From NCBI GenBank assembly GCA_954871525.1, contig OX940865.1, positions 19,576,420 to 19,640,419 on the forward strand: a DNA stretch of 64,000 bases, in the 5' to 3' direction. This DNA is from Parietaria judaica (Eukaryota > Streptophyta > Magnoliopsida > Rosales > Urticaceae). Shown here piece after piece: positions 11,495 to 24,635 of the stretch. Position numbers and translations under genes: made by a program. A model generated the notes under the pieces. The model saw nothing but the letters and a program-made list of their open reading frames with translations, ran no database searches and had not been told where the DNA came from. Position 1 is the stretch's first letter, and each line of letters begins with the position of its first letter.

Positions 11495-11960
11495 ATTAAT
11501 GTAGATACATTAAATTGTGAAACACAGCTTAGCATTTATCAAATTATAATCATGCGTGTTAGCCAAAAGATTAGGAGAGAATTTTGTTAAAGATATTGGA
11601 AAACTACTATTTTTATATGTGCTGATAAAACACGAGTATTTATCAATTTATGTATATGTTATCCTTGTATTGAAGCATCGACGTGAAACCACGCTTAGCA
11701 GTTATATATAAATTTAATACCATAAGGCTGGGTCCAATATATTATGCATATTTATAGATGGAGAGGATTTTATTGAAGATTTTATTTGACACATTACAGA
11801 GAAAAAAAAACCCAGAAGGTTTAGTTAATTCTCAAAGAGGAGCCTTAAACAAAATTATTATCACTAACAAAAATATGAAGGTGAATCAAGTAAAACAGAG
11901 AATGAACAAACGAATTGAGAGTCTGCAAGGTAAAGAAATCTGTGATATGAGCATGTGAGC
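11340..11960. repeat. Diverged duplicate of the 4.49-6.57 kb flanks
   Basis: Begins ATTTCACCCTTAAATTTTAT as at 4490, continues through the TA-rich run, and then matches 6270-6570 (TTAGCATTTATCA, GCCAAAAGATTA, GAGAGGATTTTATTGAAG). It represents the same ancestral spacer without the 1.66 kb element, which makes it the empty-site comparison for that insertion. Confidence 0.6.
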
Positions 11961-13430
11961 GTTATGAAAAATGTCAAGAAATTATTTATGATTTAGGCAG
12001 ATGAAAAATCTTGATAATAAATTAATCGAATTATTACTAGAAAGTGACCCCGTAAGAGTGAGCGACATGGACTTCCCGAAAAATGAAAACCGCACTTCTC
12101 TACTTTTCATTATACAAGATATTTATCAAATGGGTAAAAACGTGATAGAAGATGGTATTGTATTTAAAATTTTCAATTAAAGTATATTGTTTTGGTTGTA
12201 AAGTATTTTTTGGTACAAAATCTAGTATACTGAATTAATTAAGTACGTAATAATGAACGTTATGATTGAAAACATTTAAGTGCTATGTTAAAGAGTCATG
12301 AGACAAGTCGAGAACATTTAATTAAGATGAGTGCTTGGTTTAATTTAGAACCGAGACTGTAAAAAAACAAAACAATTGATGATGATATCAAATTGTTCTA
12401 ACAATTGGTAATGGTACAAGCTGTTATGAATGCTTAAACGCTAATTATTGCCTTTTTATATTTTGGAAAATGCAATTTATTATTTTATAAAAATGTTATT
12501 ATGTACGGTATACTCTTAAAATCAGATCACCTCAATCGGTTATAGGTTTATCAAAATCTTATAGAAACCTCCCATGAATAAATCTGTATGCCCCTAGTAT
12601 ACGCTTGTAAAAATTAAAATCTCAGGTGGTTCGACTCGGTAAACGGGCTCTTAAACCTTAAACCTTAAAGCATGAAATACGAGACCATTTGCAGGAATTA
12701 ACGCCAAGTAGTCATCTATTTTTACAACCATTGATAAAGGTAGGGGAGTCTTGATTATACTCTTAGATATTATAATCATCAATTTGTAAATATTTACCTG
12801 TGATTAATTAAGTAAAGGACTTATGTGCGCAGAGAAAGTTATCCACGTCGAATCTCGCAAACTGTGTTTTTAAAACATCGCGTGTCTTTTGGCTTCTTAA
12901 TTTTTTTTATCCGCAACTAATTAGAGTGACTGAGGGATAATACTTATGAAGTGTATTGTTTTCATTCAATTGATGTTGTATATATGTTCTAAGATGGAAG
13001 TAAATAATTATAAAAACAATGTCATTTAACACTAAAGGTCATGACTTAGCCATTTTATCAAACACAAGGTGGGCACATTGAAAATGGTACAATGTGTTGA
13101 TAAAATTTTCCACAAAGTAATCAACACAAGCATATAATTTCCATTACAGAAACTCCGTTGTCAAAACAATTCCTCGGAACTAGAATTATTTATAAAAAAA
13201 ATCGAGTTCTGGCATAAGCCTATCTCCGCATATATGCGTTTAATGTTGGGCTTTGTAAATGGGGTGGGGGGACATAGCCCCCTTTGGGCTGGGCCTAGAT
13301 CCGCCCCTGGAAAACATGTGTCATTAATTTTTTATTTTTTTTGAATATAACATATGTCATTAATTGTTCTTATATGTAGTTGAATTCATTGCTTGTAGAT
13401 ATAAAACAAACCAAGAAAGTATAGTAGGTA
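11961..13430. other. Spacer without a supported gene
   Basis: AT-rich. A hAT-like right terminus (..GGGCCTAGATCCGCCCCTG) ends near 13311, without an identifiable left partner. No open frame of interest. Confidence 0.4.
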
Positions 13431-13618
13431 CACCGTATAATCATTATTCATTCTCCTTTTATTCATAATATGAGTTAATTAAATGTGACAAAGACAAATA
13501 CACAACGTTGCGGAATATTTATGCAAAGCATGAAAAATCAACATCCAAGGAAGGGTACGGTGCATGAACCTTATTGAAAATGATTATTTTCGAGAATGAT
13601 TTACTTTGTTTTTTTAAA

Positions 13619-13874
13619 CTAAGCTCCAACCGTATTGGAGCCGGCATTAACTTTGACAGTCTCATCAAGTTACGGCGCACTAAGAGAAACGGTGAAGGTA
13701 CCACCCGAAACGGTGACAGTATGACCGTGGGCACGTAGATTGTTTGCTAAATTTGGTCGCAGCTGCCGGTCGGGCTGAGGGAAGAGCTGCAGAAGCTTCC
13801 TTGCAGGAGTAAAGGAGGCTGTGGCTGTGGGACAAATGCAGAAGGATCAACACGAGAGCCACAGACTTCGCCAT
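13619..13874 (-). pseudogene. Frameshifted small secreted peptide gene (array copy 5)
   Basis: The start MAKSVALVLILL at 13874 matches the family, but a one-base shift inside the signal peptide moves the frame. In the correct downstream frame the minus strand reads ATASFTPARKLLQLFPQPDRQ and continues for about 35 residues to a stop. Past that stop the same frame gives LDETVKVNAGSNTVGA and a stop at 13619-13621. That tail is shared with copies 1 and 2, so this copy carries one frameshift and one nonsense change. The mature region differs from every other copy (it contains HTVTVSGGTFTVSLSAP). No function is inferred. Confidence 0.7.
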
Positions 13875-14344
13875 CTCATTTTGATTGTTTTCTTACGTTG
13901 TTATATATGCATGAAATTTGGTGTGACACTATTATTCGGTGAAGAGAACCATACTACAAAACTTTGATTAAACGATTTGCATTGCCTGTCGTGTCAACGT
14001 TTACGCAACTGGCAATGTCAGTCGTATAAATCCAAGGTGTAGTAGATTAAGCGACTGACAAAAAGTCAGTCGTGTAAACTTGAACTACGCGTGAAAAAAA
14101 AAGCGCAATAGATGCTTGAAGATGAGCCTCTACTATGCTTTCTCGGTGTCAAAGAAGAAAAGAAAACAAAAACAAGAAGCAATAACAATAATACAAGTAA
14201 AGATATAATACATTGAAAAGTTTAACCACTGAGTACACATTCCGATTACACAGAGGGAAAATAATTATTTAATGCAAAAACCAGATGGGTCCCACATTCA
14301 TTAAAGTAGTATTTTAAAAAAAGAAAAACTCATCAGATCCCAAA

Positions 14345-15660
14345 AACCACTTAAAGTTTAAGGGAAATACCATACTTTAAATTAATTCATTTATGCCTAT
14401 TTAAGATAAATTTTGGACCATAATAACCCTGATTTTAATTATATTTTTTATATTTGTTTTAAATTTTTTTGAATTTTATTTCCCTAAAATTATGGTTGAA
14501 TTATTCCTATATTTATCATATTTTAAATTAATTAGTTACTTTGACCAAAATTTAAATATTGTCTCTCTCATTTATTTCTCTCACTCTCTTCTCTCCCTTC
14601 GATTTTCACTCGCATCTCTCCATCAATTCTCTCCTCCATTGCGTCTCTCGTCCTTCTTCGTCTCCCTCCGTCGTGGTCACTCTCAATCGCGCCTCCTTCC
14701 TCCGTCGCAACCTCATCCGTCGCGCCTCGCTCCTCCGTCGCCCTCTGTTGTGGTCGCCCTCAGTCGCACCTTCTTCCTCGGTCGCTCTCCGTCGCGGTCG
14801 CCCTCCGTCGCGGTCACCCTCCGTCATTCTCCTTTTGTTCGCCTTCTCTCAGTCGCCGGATCAAAGACGGTAAGATTATTTATTTTTGCAAATGGTTTTA
14901 CACGATTTTGGATTGATAATGTTAATTGGATTGGTAATATTTTTTGTAAATAGTTTTACCAAGTTTTGTAGATGTTTACGAATGTAAATCTGTTTATGGT
15001 AATGTTTATACAGTTTTATAAATGATTTTTGTAAACGGTTATACAGTTTTATACAGTAAATGATTTTTGTAAATCTGTTTTGTTAGTGATTTTTTTAAAT
15101 AGTTATACACTTTTGTACAACTAATGACTTTTGTAAATGGTTTTACAGTTTCATATTTGTAATTAAAATTTGTATTTATAGTTACGTATTCGTATCTATA
15201 ATTACAAAATTAACTTTGTAAATATTTTACAAGTTTCGTACAGTTTATTGTTACACTGAAATTTCGTAACTATATTTACAGTTTTATTGAAATTTTGTAA
15301 ATTTATTTATTGTAAATATAGAATCGTAAAATGCAAAGAATTAATTAGAAATTTTATTTTTAAAATACTGATTAATAGGGATCGAAAAATAAAAAATAGG
15401 ATTTGTTACAAACGTTAAAATAGGGAAGAATAATTTGAGTAATAATTGTTTAATGTTAAAATAAGAAAAAATTATTTTAATTTATTTAGTTTGCTACATT
15501 TATGATTTTTTTTAATTTTAATTAAAAAAATGAAATTAAAATTAATGTGAGTTAATTGGAAGGGCATATTAGTCCACATTTCAATTTTTTGGTGGTTAGG
15601 ATTATCATAATTAAAAATGGGCATATTTTAAAACTTGAGCTACAAATGGGCATTTCCTTG
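14345..15660. repeat. 1.3 kb interspersed repeat with AT-rich ends and GC-rich core (family R)
   Basis: Three parts can be seen: an AT-rich end (TTCATTTATGCCTATTTAAG), a CT-rich to TCCGTCGC-rich core at 14560-14870, and a tract of short TTGTAAAT/TTTTACAG repeats at 14870-15350. Its two ends are imperfect inverted repeats of each other (GGGAAATACC near 14350; GGGCATTTCC near 15640). An inverted relative covers about 61180-62620 and an end fragment lies at 45805-45925. A 153-codon open frame in the core is low-complexity (Ser/Pro/Arg) and is not called as a gene. Probably a non-autonomous transposon; class unknown. Confidence 0.55.
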
Positions 15661-15664
15661 ATTT

Positions 15665-16300
15665 GCTCTTTAAAAAATAAAAAATATAGTCATAGAATGG
15701 GTCCCGTGACCTTTTCTTCTTCCCCATCTTCTTCTTCGCGCACACGCCTCTTTTTCCTCCCATGGTGGATGAATGAGAGTCTCGTTTGTGGGATTTCGCA
15801 CCTTTGTGTCGTCGTTTTGCTTCAGGAGAACGAAACTCGGCGTTAATTAGGATTGTGGAACGACATATCGCGAAAACTTGTAAAACGACAGCAAAACGAC
15901 TCGGATATCGATTCGCATATCTACCCAAAACGACTGCCGCTCGATATGTCGTGCGAAAATCGACATTTTATACCTTGCTCGGAACACACAACATTTCAAA
16001 TATGGAGAAAAAACAAAATATTTTTGGGTTTTGCATTTGAAGAATATATGAAGACAAAAAGAATATATAATTTTAATATATTTCCTGGAAAGACACGGCG
16101 ACGCTACGAGCAAGACACGGTAAATCTCCCAGGACGAACTCCATCGAATCTCCAAGGATAAACTTTGGCATACACTCCAAGCAAGACATAACGAATCGTT
16201 GAAGACGAACTCCGAAGACGCTCCGAGTAAGACACGACGAATCACCGAGGACGAACTCGAGCGAACTTCTGAGGACAAACTCCGACGACGCTCCAAGTAA
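15665..16300. repeat. Imperfect tandem repeat with GACGAACTCC/CTCC(A/G)AGTAAGACA words
   Basis: From about 16086 to 16305 a unit of roughly 70 bp recurs about three times, carrying GACGAACTCC, GACGCTCC and AAGACACGACGAATC words. The preceding 15670-16080 has mixed composition. Overlapping open frames on both strands of 84 to 155 codons here contradict each other and none looks like a known protein. Confidence 0.45.
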
Positions 16301-16308
16301 GACACTAA

Positions 16309-16314
<6 letters not shown>

Positions 16315-16382
<68 letters not shown>
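16315..16382. repeat. (TA)n(GA)n compound microsatellite
   Basis: About 45 bases of TA dinucleotides followed by about 20 bases of AG dinucleotides. Confidence 0.9.
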
Positions 16383-16384
<2 letters not shown>

Positions 16385-19300
16385 AGATTATATTTATAGA
16401 GAATAAATGAAATAGATATTTAAATTTAAAATAGAAATCATCAATTTTTGGGCTATTTTTCATCATCTCTTTTCTTCTTTTTCTTTTTGGAGTTGTATTT
16501 GGGTTATTTTTGCATGAATTTCTTTGCAGTTGTATTTGGACAGTTTTATTTGAATTTCTTAGGTAGTAAAACTATTTCGTAAGAACTATAACCATTCGAG
16601 AAAAGTCCACGATTGGAGATTTTAAACACACCCCTAGAGTTCTTAATTTTGATTATTTATATGTAATTTTGTTTATTTTTTAGATTAAGAACTCTTTACT
16701 TAGTTATAGTTAATATAATTTGTAATTGGAATGAGTTCTACTTATCTTTATACCATGTTTTGTTCAATTTGATCCAGTAAATTTGATTGCTCGGTTCTAT
16801 TGGCTCCATACTTTTGTTTTGCGGTTTCGATTTAGCTTTGAAGGTTGGATTTTGTTTCTTTAGATTTCTGGTTCCGGTTCTATTGGCTCTATACTTGATC
16901 CGGATTTTCCCAGATTCTAAATTTTCTAGGTATGTTCGTGTCGAGTCACTGTTTTTTATTGATTCGGATGGGTAAGATTGGTTTTTCTTTGATTTTTTTT
17001 TATCGATTGTAGGTTGTGAAATTTTGCTTTCTCAGAACTCACTCTCGCTACACATTCTTCAAGCCGCTGGTTGATTGGGATTCTCCCAGAAGCGAAGGTT
17101 TTTGCAGGTTTGTCGCTTAATTTTTTATTATTATCCAATACAGTAATGGGACCAAAGAGATTAAAAGAGCAAGCAATTAAACTGATTTTTTGATATAATA
17201 TTGAATTATAAGAACTGATCGCCACTTTGTTAGCAGTGATTTATTCGCAAAACTGGTTAATCGAAATATTATTTCTTAAACTATAGTTATAGTGTCACAA
17301 AAATCTACAATAGGTTTCATTATTCCAAGTTTAACAGGTTGACAATATTATTACTTATGTTATGATAATATTCCGGGTTTGATCGGTTTTAGGAATTTGT
17401 TTAAAACAAGTATTGCTACTTATGTTTTGATCAGATTTTGGGTTTGATTGATTTTCAGAACATTTTTAGAACAAAACTACATATATTAGTATTTATGTCT
17501 TGATTAGATTCCGGTTTTGATCAATTTGTAGAAATTTTTTAGAACAGATAAATACTATTTATGTTTTGATCATATTCCGCGTTTAATCTGTTTTCGGAAC
17601 TTGTTAGTACAGATACTACTATTCTTGTTTTGAACAAATATTGATTTTATCTGCTTTTTGCCTTTTCAAACAAGTTTCCAGTCTCCCGCCCAAATAATTA
17701 TAGTTCCGGTTAACCGGAGTGGATTCCCTTCAACGATTCTCTCTCCCTGGCCACGTGACTCGGTAGCTTCTACGGTGTCTGGCGACGCGCGTGACTCTTG
17801 TTGATTCTCTCTGGTGGCGCAAGTTAGAGACATCATCTTTCACGACCTCGCCCTTCCGCTTATGCACCTTTTTCCGCCTCTCTGGTATTTAACTTTATTT
17901 CTTTCTTAGTGATTTACGGTTCTGTTTGTGATTTTGTTGTTTACGGTTCCACAATCCATATTCCTTCAGATTATTTGAATTCTCTCTCTCTACTCAGTTA
18001 TTCTTTGATCACAGACCCATTTATTTTACAACTAGATATGATCATGTTCAATATACTATATATTCTACTCAGTTCTTCTTCTATTAGTTCTTCTTCTATT
18101 ACAAAACCATTTATTTTTCAGTTAGATATGATCATATTCAATATATACATAACTAACTAAATAACTAAATTTCAAATAGTTAAATTTAATGGTAATGATC
18201 TCTTCTAATTTATAACATAAAATTAAGTTTATTTACTATTTCAAAATGGTTATACGACATTACGAAATTGCCTCTGTTTTGTATTTATTCAATTCTTTAT
18301 TCCGTAATGTATTTATTTCTAATTTCGAAATTGTACCCACTATATATAAGAACATTGAAAAAAGATTCACTAAGTCATTCGACGATACTCCCTTCAATTT
18401 CTTAAAATAAAAGGTATATTTTAGCTATGAATTTTTTCGGTAAATTACTGGTTTCTGGGTTTCATTAGAAAAGCGGCGTCGTTTTTGGCAACTGGAAGGA
18501 AGCGAATAGTGCAACCGACTCCTTATAACATGAATACTTTGTTGTTGTGTAACTTGATAAACCATTGACATAAGAATCCGATTCTCGAATTGAAAACTGT
18601 TTGATAAATTAAATTAATGAAATTCATTTTTAGATTTTATTTCTTATTTCTTTGTGTTCTGCTCAGATCTTCCTGATTTTAGGTTCGTTTTATGCTCCGA
18701 TCTCACATCTCGATCCGGAGGCAGGACCACGTCTTAATCTCTGTCAAGGTCCCTCTCTCTTTTCTTCTTAATCAATGATTTTGTAATTTTCTTTTTTGAA
18801 GGTGCTTTTTTTCCTTTTCTTTTGTTCATCATCACATATATGTGTGTATATATATGTATAAAAAACTTTGTTGTATAAAATTCGTTTCGATATTGTGATG
18901 CTATGTGCGTTAAACCGACTCTAATTTCGTTCATTAATGGTGAATATCTGTATTAATGCTTTAAATTTGTTTTCAAATTTAATTTTTATTTTTTACAGTA
19001 AGCAACTTAAATTTAAGGTTTTTTTAATGTATATAAATGCTAAATATCTTCATAGGTGTGGGACGATAAAAAGGTTTAGGGACACTAGACTGAGAAAAAA
19101 CACAAAAAAATTCCCGACGTTCTATAGTTGTGAGTCTCTCTGTTTTGAACTTTGAAATTGATTCTCATCGTGTGGATTTTTTTTGTTTTTCTTTGTTGAT
19201 TGGTGTGTGTTTTTCGTTTTCCGTTTTTCTATTTTTTGTTGTTATTTTTCCTCGAGTTTAAGAGTGATTCATGCGATGTTTTGGTAGATACTTGTAAACA

Positions 19301-22300
19301 ACAACTCTTAAATCCGGGAAAGAAAAGGTTTCTTGCTTTTATGTAGTTGCTTTTTCCTACTCCCTCTCAAGCCTTCAACCGGAGGTCAACTCCGTTTTTT
19401 TTTCTTTCTATGTTGTATATATGAATCTGTTTTGAAATTCTCAAAGGGTTTTGCTCTATAAAAAATATCATTTTAATGGCACTTGGCCCGAGCACTGAGC
19501 TCATTTCCTTACCCACTTCAATGGCCCTCTTCGGCCTTAAGTTTGTTAAGACTTAAATATTTTTTTTGCACATATCATCTTCCATCATTTATTGATTATG
19601 TTTCAGTACATAAAATAGATATAGTATATGTGTATTTTCTGTTGTGATAGTACACACAAGTGTCTTTTTCTCACATCATAAAATACAGATATCGTTTCAA
19701 CTTTCAACCATTGGTGTAGTGATTAGACGTCAGCAAATTAATCACCCTATTTAGTTGTTTTCAACCTGAAAATTAGACTCTTGATTCAGCAGGCTTTCAC
19801 ACAAGTCTCATTAGATTCAAACTTTATTTATTAAGGTATTATTTAAAATAAATTATTACAATAAGGTAAACAAGAAAATTGAGTATAGTGTATTCGATTT
19901 CATATCTTGATTAATCAGAAAAGTTAACATTATTGGTTTGGATTTGTTGTTTGAGTATTATTTTATGGGGAAATTTTTTACTTCTGGTGATGAAACTGTA
20001 AGGTCTCTCATTTTATGTCTATCTAAATAATTTTTGATAAGTTGATTAAAAACTTCAAAAAAGTATAGTACTTTAGTCTTTCTATAAGGTTTATATGTGC
20101 AAATTCTTTTATAGTGGTGCTAAAAAAGAGTGTTTATTCTTACATTGATGTCATTGGGTAATTTTTCAATTGCTTCTTCAAGGTTTCGTCTTGAAAGTAC
20201 AGAGACGGGACGAGAATAAGTAAATACTGCCATCGTAAAAAGGTATATAATATGTAAAATTATTGTTTTATTACTTTAAATAGATGTTTTTAATGAATTC
20301 GAGACTGAAAATATAAAGTTTTGTCAATTTTGTTCCATCCAAATTACGTTCATAAAACATTTTTAATGGATTTAGGAGAATACTTGACCGTTAAGTGATG
20401 CACATGACATGTTTGATGGATATCTAAACTGACATATACACTAGAAAATGAAATAATACGATTATGTTCGTTGTGTTTATGGGGTCAAATTTCGTTCAAC
20501 AAGTACTTTAATTGCGAGGATTCTTGACGTCGAAGAACTTCAGTTTCTCAATGAGTCTTTGGATTTTTTCTATGAGTTTATGTTTATTGATAGGATTTAC
20601 TTCGAGATTTTTATTAAGAATAACTTTCTATGTTTCATTGGAAAATGTTGTCCACCATGTTTGATTCAATAAGAACCTTTTTAATAATTTCGACTTATAC
20701 ATTGAAGAATCGTATATTTCTTTTTCAGTGTTTCATTAGCATTTGCTTTTTTCTTTATCTATCAAAGGAAATTATCCTATATAAATGTTCAAAAGCTTAT
20801 TACTCTAATAAAGAATATTATCATATATAGATGTTCAAAGCTTATTGCTTTAATTTTTTTCTTCATTTTAGTCTTTCATTTTTTTAGTTAGTGTGAAATC
20901 AGTATAATTATACGGTAATGACATGTTTTGTTGTTGTGTGACATGTCATCTCAAGAAGACGTAGAATTATTGTTTTAAACATCAACGGCAAAGGTTCATC
21001 GGATATTTGGTTAGATCTATTACTTGTCATCGGATATGTTGATTTTTTTTTAATTGTGATTTTAATGTAAGCCATGTTTTATCGGAGTTAGATTCGCTCT
21101 TAAAAAAAAGGTAAGTCTATGAATTTTTGTTTTAGATTTCCGTGATATGTTATTGTTATCTACCTTGGACAAACTCTAATGATAGTTTGCAACAATGCTG
21201 GATAATGTTCCGCATGGCGTCGGTTTTATATAAGATCTGTGTCAACTGCATTCTGATGATAATCAATGCAAGCGACATATGTCTGGCAGTTAACAGTAAG
21301 TATGAATTAGGATATTACATTGTTTTATTGATTGATTATGTATTTAGTTGGGTAAGAAGTTAGAACCAGAATCTTTTGTCATTGATTTATCGAGTGTATA
21401 TTATATTTAAAATATTCAATCAGACGTTAATATTATGACAATCAGACGTTTATATATTTAACATATATAAACTTAAATTGTTAAATACTGCAAAATAACA
21501 ATGAGAGCCATTGTTTTTTTCAATTTACATACATCTTAAAAAAAAACTTTCATTTTCCACTATCCGCGTGAAATAAAAAGTACTAAATTTACATGTTAAG
21601 TAATTATTCGCAGATCGTTAAGCTTAATTATAATTGTGGAAATTAAATGAAGTAAATAAAAAAATGATTGTGAAAACTCTTTTAACATCATTATAATTTA
21701 TTAGAGTTAGCACTCAAGTTATCACAAATCTAATAATAATAATACTCAAAACTTTATTTTTAAATAGTAATACCGCAGTACTTTTTTGAGAAATTCGGCC
21801 CAAAATAGCCACACAAAACAAAAAAATTTGGGTATCTTTGTCTGAGATAGCCAAAAACATTAGGCTAACATGAGCGAAAAAATCAAACATAGACAAAGAT
21901 TGTTAAGATAAATTGTTAGTTTTAAGAAATAGTTATTTGGTTTAATTAATTTGTTTAGTTTTTACTTTTTAGTAGATTTATGTATAGGATTAGAGTATTT
22001 TAATTGAGTTGTAATTTTCTGTATTCTCTTTATTAATGAGCTCTATAAAAAAGAGCCAAAGTCATAATCGATTGTATTCATTCTTACCAAATCAATATGA
22101 AAGTGTGGTGTATTTTTCTTTTCTTCTTCCCTACACAAAGTTCCACCATTAACAAAGATAATCGATTTTTTTTTTCTATCTTCGGGTTGGAGGGGTAAAT
22201 TAATAGTAAATTTTGTATAAAAAAATACGAAAGTGCTATAATAGCTATTTTTTAAAATAAGTAGTTTTAAATGTTATATTATCCATTTATGACAACAAGA

Positions 22301-22509
22301 ATGCTATTCTATCAAGTTTTCCATTGTTATTACGAATGTAATCTCTTACACAACAAATATTTTTTTATTGAATTTAAATATACTATTTATTCTTAGATAA
22401 TATATCACACTTCATAGTACACCGTCACAATTAGTTTGACATGAATATGTTTTTTTTTTTAAATAACAATAAACAATAAAAAAATTTAGTTATATAATGT
22501 TTTCAACAC

Positions 22510-22540
22510 CACCGCGCAATGCGCGGTGTCGGTCCACTAG
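22510..22540 (+). mobile_element. Helitron 3' terminus (hairpin plus CTAG)
   Basis: A perfect 8-bp stem, CACCGCGC (22510-22517) and GCGCGGTG (22521-22528) with loop AAT, is followed 8 bases later by CTAG (22537-22540) and then T. A GC-rich hairpin shortly before a terminal CTRR followed by host T is the defining 3' end of plant Helitrons. Confidence 0.75.
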
Positions 22541-24541
22541 TTTAAATTTAAAATAGAAATAAATAAGGGAGAATAATTGTAAGTTTGTAACGGAAAAGTG
22601 GTCAACCATCAAGAATAGGAATTATCATTTCGAATTAAATATTAATATTATTTTGAATCAGTAATTATCAAAATTAATTTGGTAAAAAAAATAATCATTA
22701 ATAGACATAAATTGATTTGATAATATAGGCAATTTGTTAAAAGGTTTTTAACTTTTTAAGCATTGTATAGGATTTTTTTTTTAAACTTTAATAACATCAT
22801 TTATTATGAGGTTTATTCACCTTAATTGTTGTGTAATCAAATGGTAATATCTATAAGGTTAACCAGACCCAGTGCAACTGGTTAAAACTCCAAAACCTGG
22901 ATCTTCAAATTTTCCAAATGAAGAATCTCATTTATTTTTATAATTGAAACCCTAGATATTTGGACTTAGATTAAAATTTTATTTTTTATGATTAAAAGCA
23001 AACTAAAAATTCCAATACCGAATTGTAAGCTCTAAAAAGGGATATTTACTAAAAAAAATAAATCTATAATTCAAGTTTTGGATTTTTGTATTACTAACAT
23101 TTGAATTTGAAGCCCGGATCGATTTAACCTTCTTTTATCTTGTTTTCTGAAATTAGTTGTTTGATTAATTAGGAAGTTTTAAATATTATAATTATCTATT
23201 GTATTTGTTCTCTGTCTAATTAATTATGACCTAATTAGCTATGTAAATATATCATAGCAGTATCTATCTATACTAATCTATATACAGGGATTTTTGTTAT
23301 GTTTTTTCTAGCGAAGTTTGGTGCCAATTGAATGATATAGAGCTGACTAATTAAAATTAATACTCGTAACTACCCGTCCGTTAGATTTTAACATTGTAAT
23401 CGCTTGTTCGTTACTTGTTCAACATTAATTAGGAAAGTTTCAATTTCGAAAAAAAACTTTTTTAACGAAAAAAACTTCGAAAATGAAATTCTTAAACTTA
23501 AGACTCATTTTTTTTATTTACATTAACTCTTAAATCTATCAAAAGCCTTTTCGAAATCCGATTTTAATAAGAAAATTCAGATTTTTTCTTCAAATATATG
23601 ATATTGTTTTTTATTCTTAAATAAGATTTAATTAGTTGAGTGCACAGTGCTCCACGTGGTGGCGTAAAAAAATATTATAAATTTTAAAAGGAAATGTGTA
23701 TGCAAGAATCACCACGAGGAGCCCAAGACTCGAGTCTATGCCGCTCGCCCTGTATAGTTTCAATTTTTTAAACAAATTATTTATAAAAAAAATTGGCAGG
23801 AGTTTGGTAAACTGTTTATAAAACATTTGTTATTGGTTACAAAAGTAGATTTACCGTTTAGTACATAAATATACTTAGGGTAGAAAAATTAAAATAAAGT
23901 AAAAACTATGTTTTTGTTTATAGAAAAGCCAAAAGCTACGAATCCTATCTTTTATGACTCATGTGCAAAAATCTAAAATCGTTTTGTGTTTTTTTGTAAT
24001 AAAATCCGTTTTACCAAACACTATAAAAGTAGATAGTTTATTCTATAAACAAAAATAAACCGTTTTAAGCCGAACCAAACACACCCATTATCGTAGAAAT
24101 AAAATGCTTATTACATATGTTGTACAAAGCATGAATAAAAATATAATTTGCATGAATCATCGCGCGACCTTAGGAGAAGGACAAGAATTGACGTTCATTG
24201 AGATGAAAGCACGCGGAGTCATGTGAACGTGCAAAGATCCCGTTAATAAAACAAAACACAAAACGTGTGGTTCACGTCACCAACTCGATGATACGAGTTG
24301 TCTATTCAACGAAACAATAATACATGAAACTGTATCACTCGTCTAAAGCTAATCTAAACATGATAAAACCCTAATACGAAGGGTTAAGAAAGGAATATAG
24401 ATGATGCATAGTAAAGTTAAAAAATCAAAACAACCCCTGATTATGTGCATAAGGCAGCTTCTAAGCAAATCTAATGAGAGGTTTATGATCAGAAAGTTGA
24501 CTTAATAAGCATGTAGATTTTTCACAAAAACAAACAGCTAC

Positions 24542-24635
24542 AAGTCAATGTTGGCCACGGTTGTAAGCAGGGATTTTATTCCCCCAGTATAATAGAATGA
24601 TTCTGTTTTCCCTAAAAAAAAAAAAAGTCAATGTT
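24542..24635 (+). mobile_element. Small poly-A retroposon with 12-bp target duplication
   Basis: Unit A contains about 70 bases (24554-24623) ending in an A tract, bracketed by the direct repeat AAGTCAATGTTG (24542-24553 and 24624-24635). Unit B has a single uninterrupted copy of this word at about 28134-28145, so it is the empty site. The structure is that of a LINE-mobilised, probably 5'-truncated insertion. Confidence 0.8.

Larger units (their letters stand above)
16308..22540 (+). mobile_element. Candidate Helitron body (left end uncertain)
   Basis: The right end is a convincing Helitron terminus (separate entry). The left end is not settled: an A|TC junction occurs at 16307/16308 just before the TA microsatellite, and another at 16437/16438 next to a 20-bp sequence that recurs exactly after the right end. 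The interior holds no Rep/helicase frame. It contains several exon-like, less AT-rich patches (about 17690-17890, 18660-18750, 19480-19560) that could be captured gene pieces, but I cannot name a source. The element would be non-autonomous. Confidence 0.3.

Noticed and set aside
14492..14953. 153-codon Ser/Arg/Pro frame
   Set aside because: Low-complexity reading of the CT/TCGC-rich core of an interspersed repeat; overlapping frames on both strands are equally open.
15611..16314. Several overlapping frames of 84 to 155 codons on both strands
   Set aside because: They overlap each other, match no family, and partly translate an imperfect tandem repeat.
22510..22540. GC hairpin as a rho-independent terminator
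   Set aside because: No bacterial context and no following T run of the right kind; hairpin plus CTAG fits a Helitron end.
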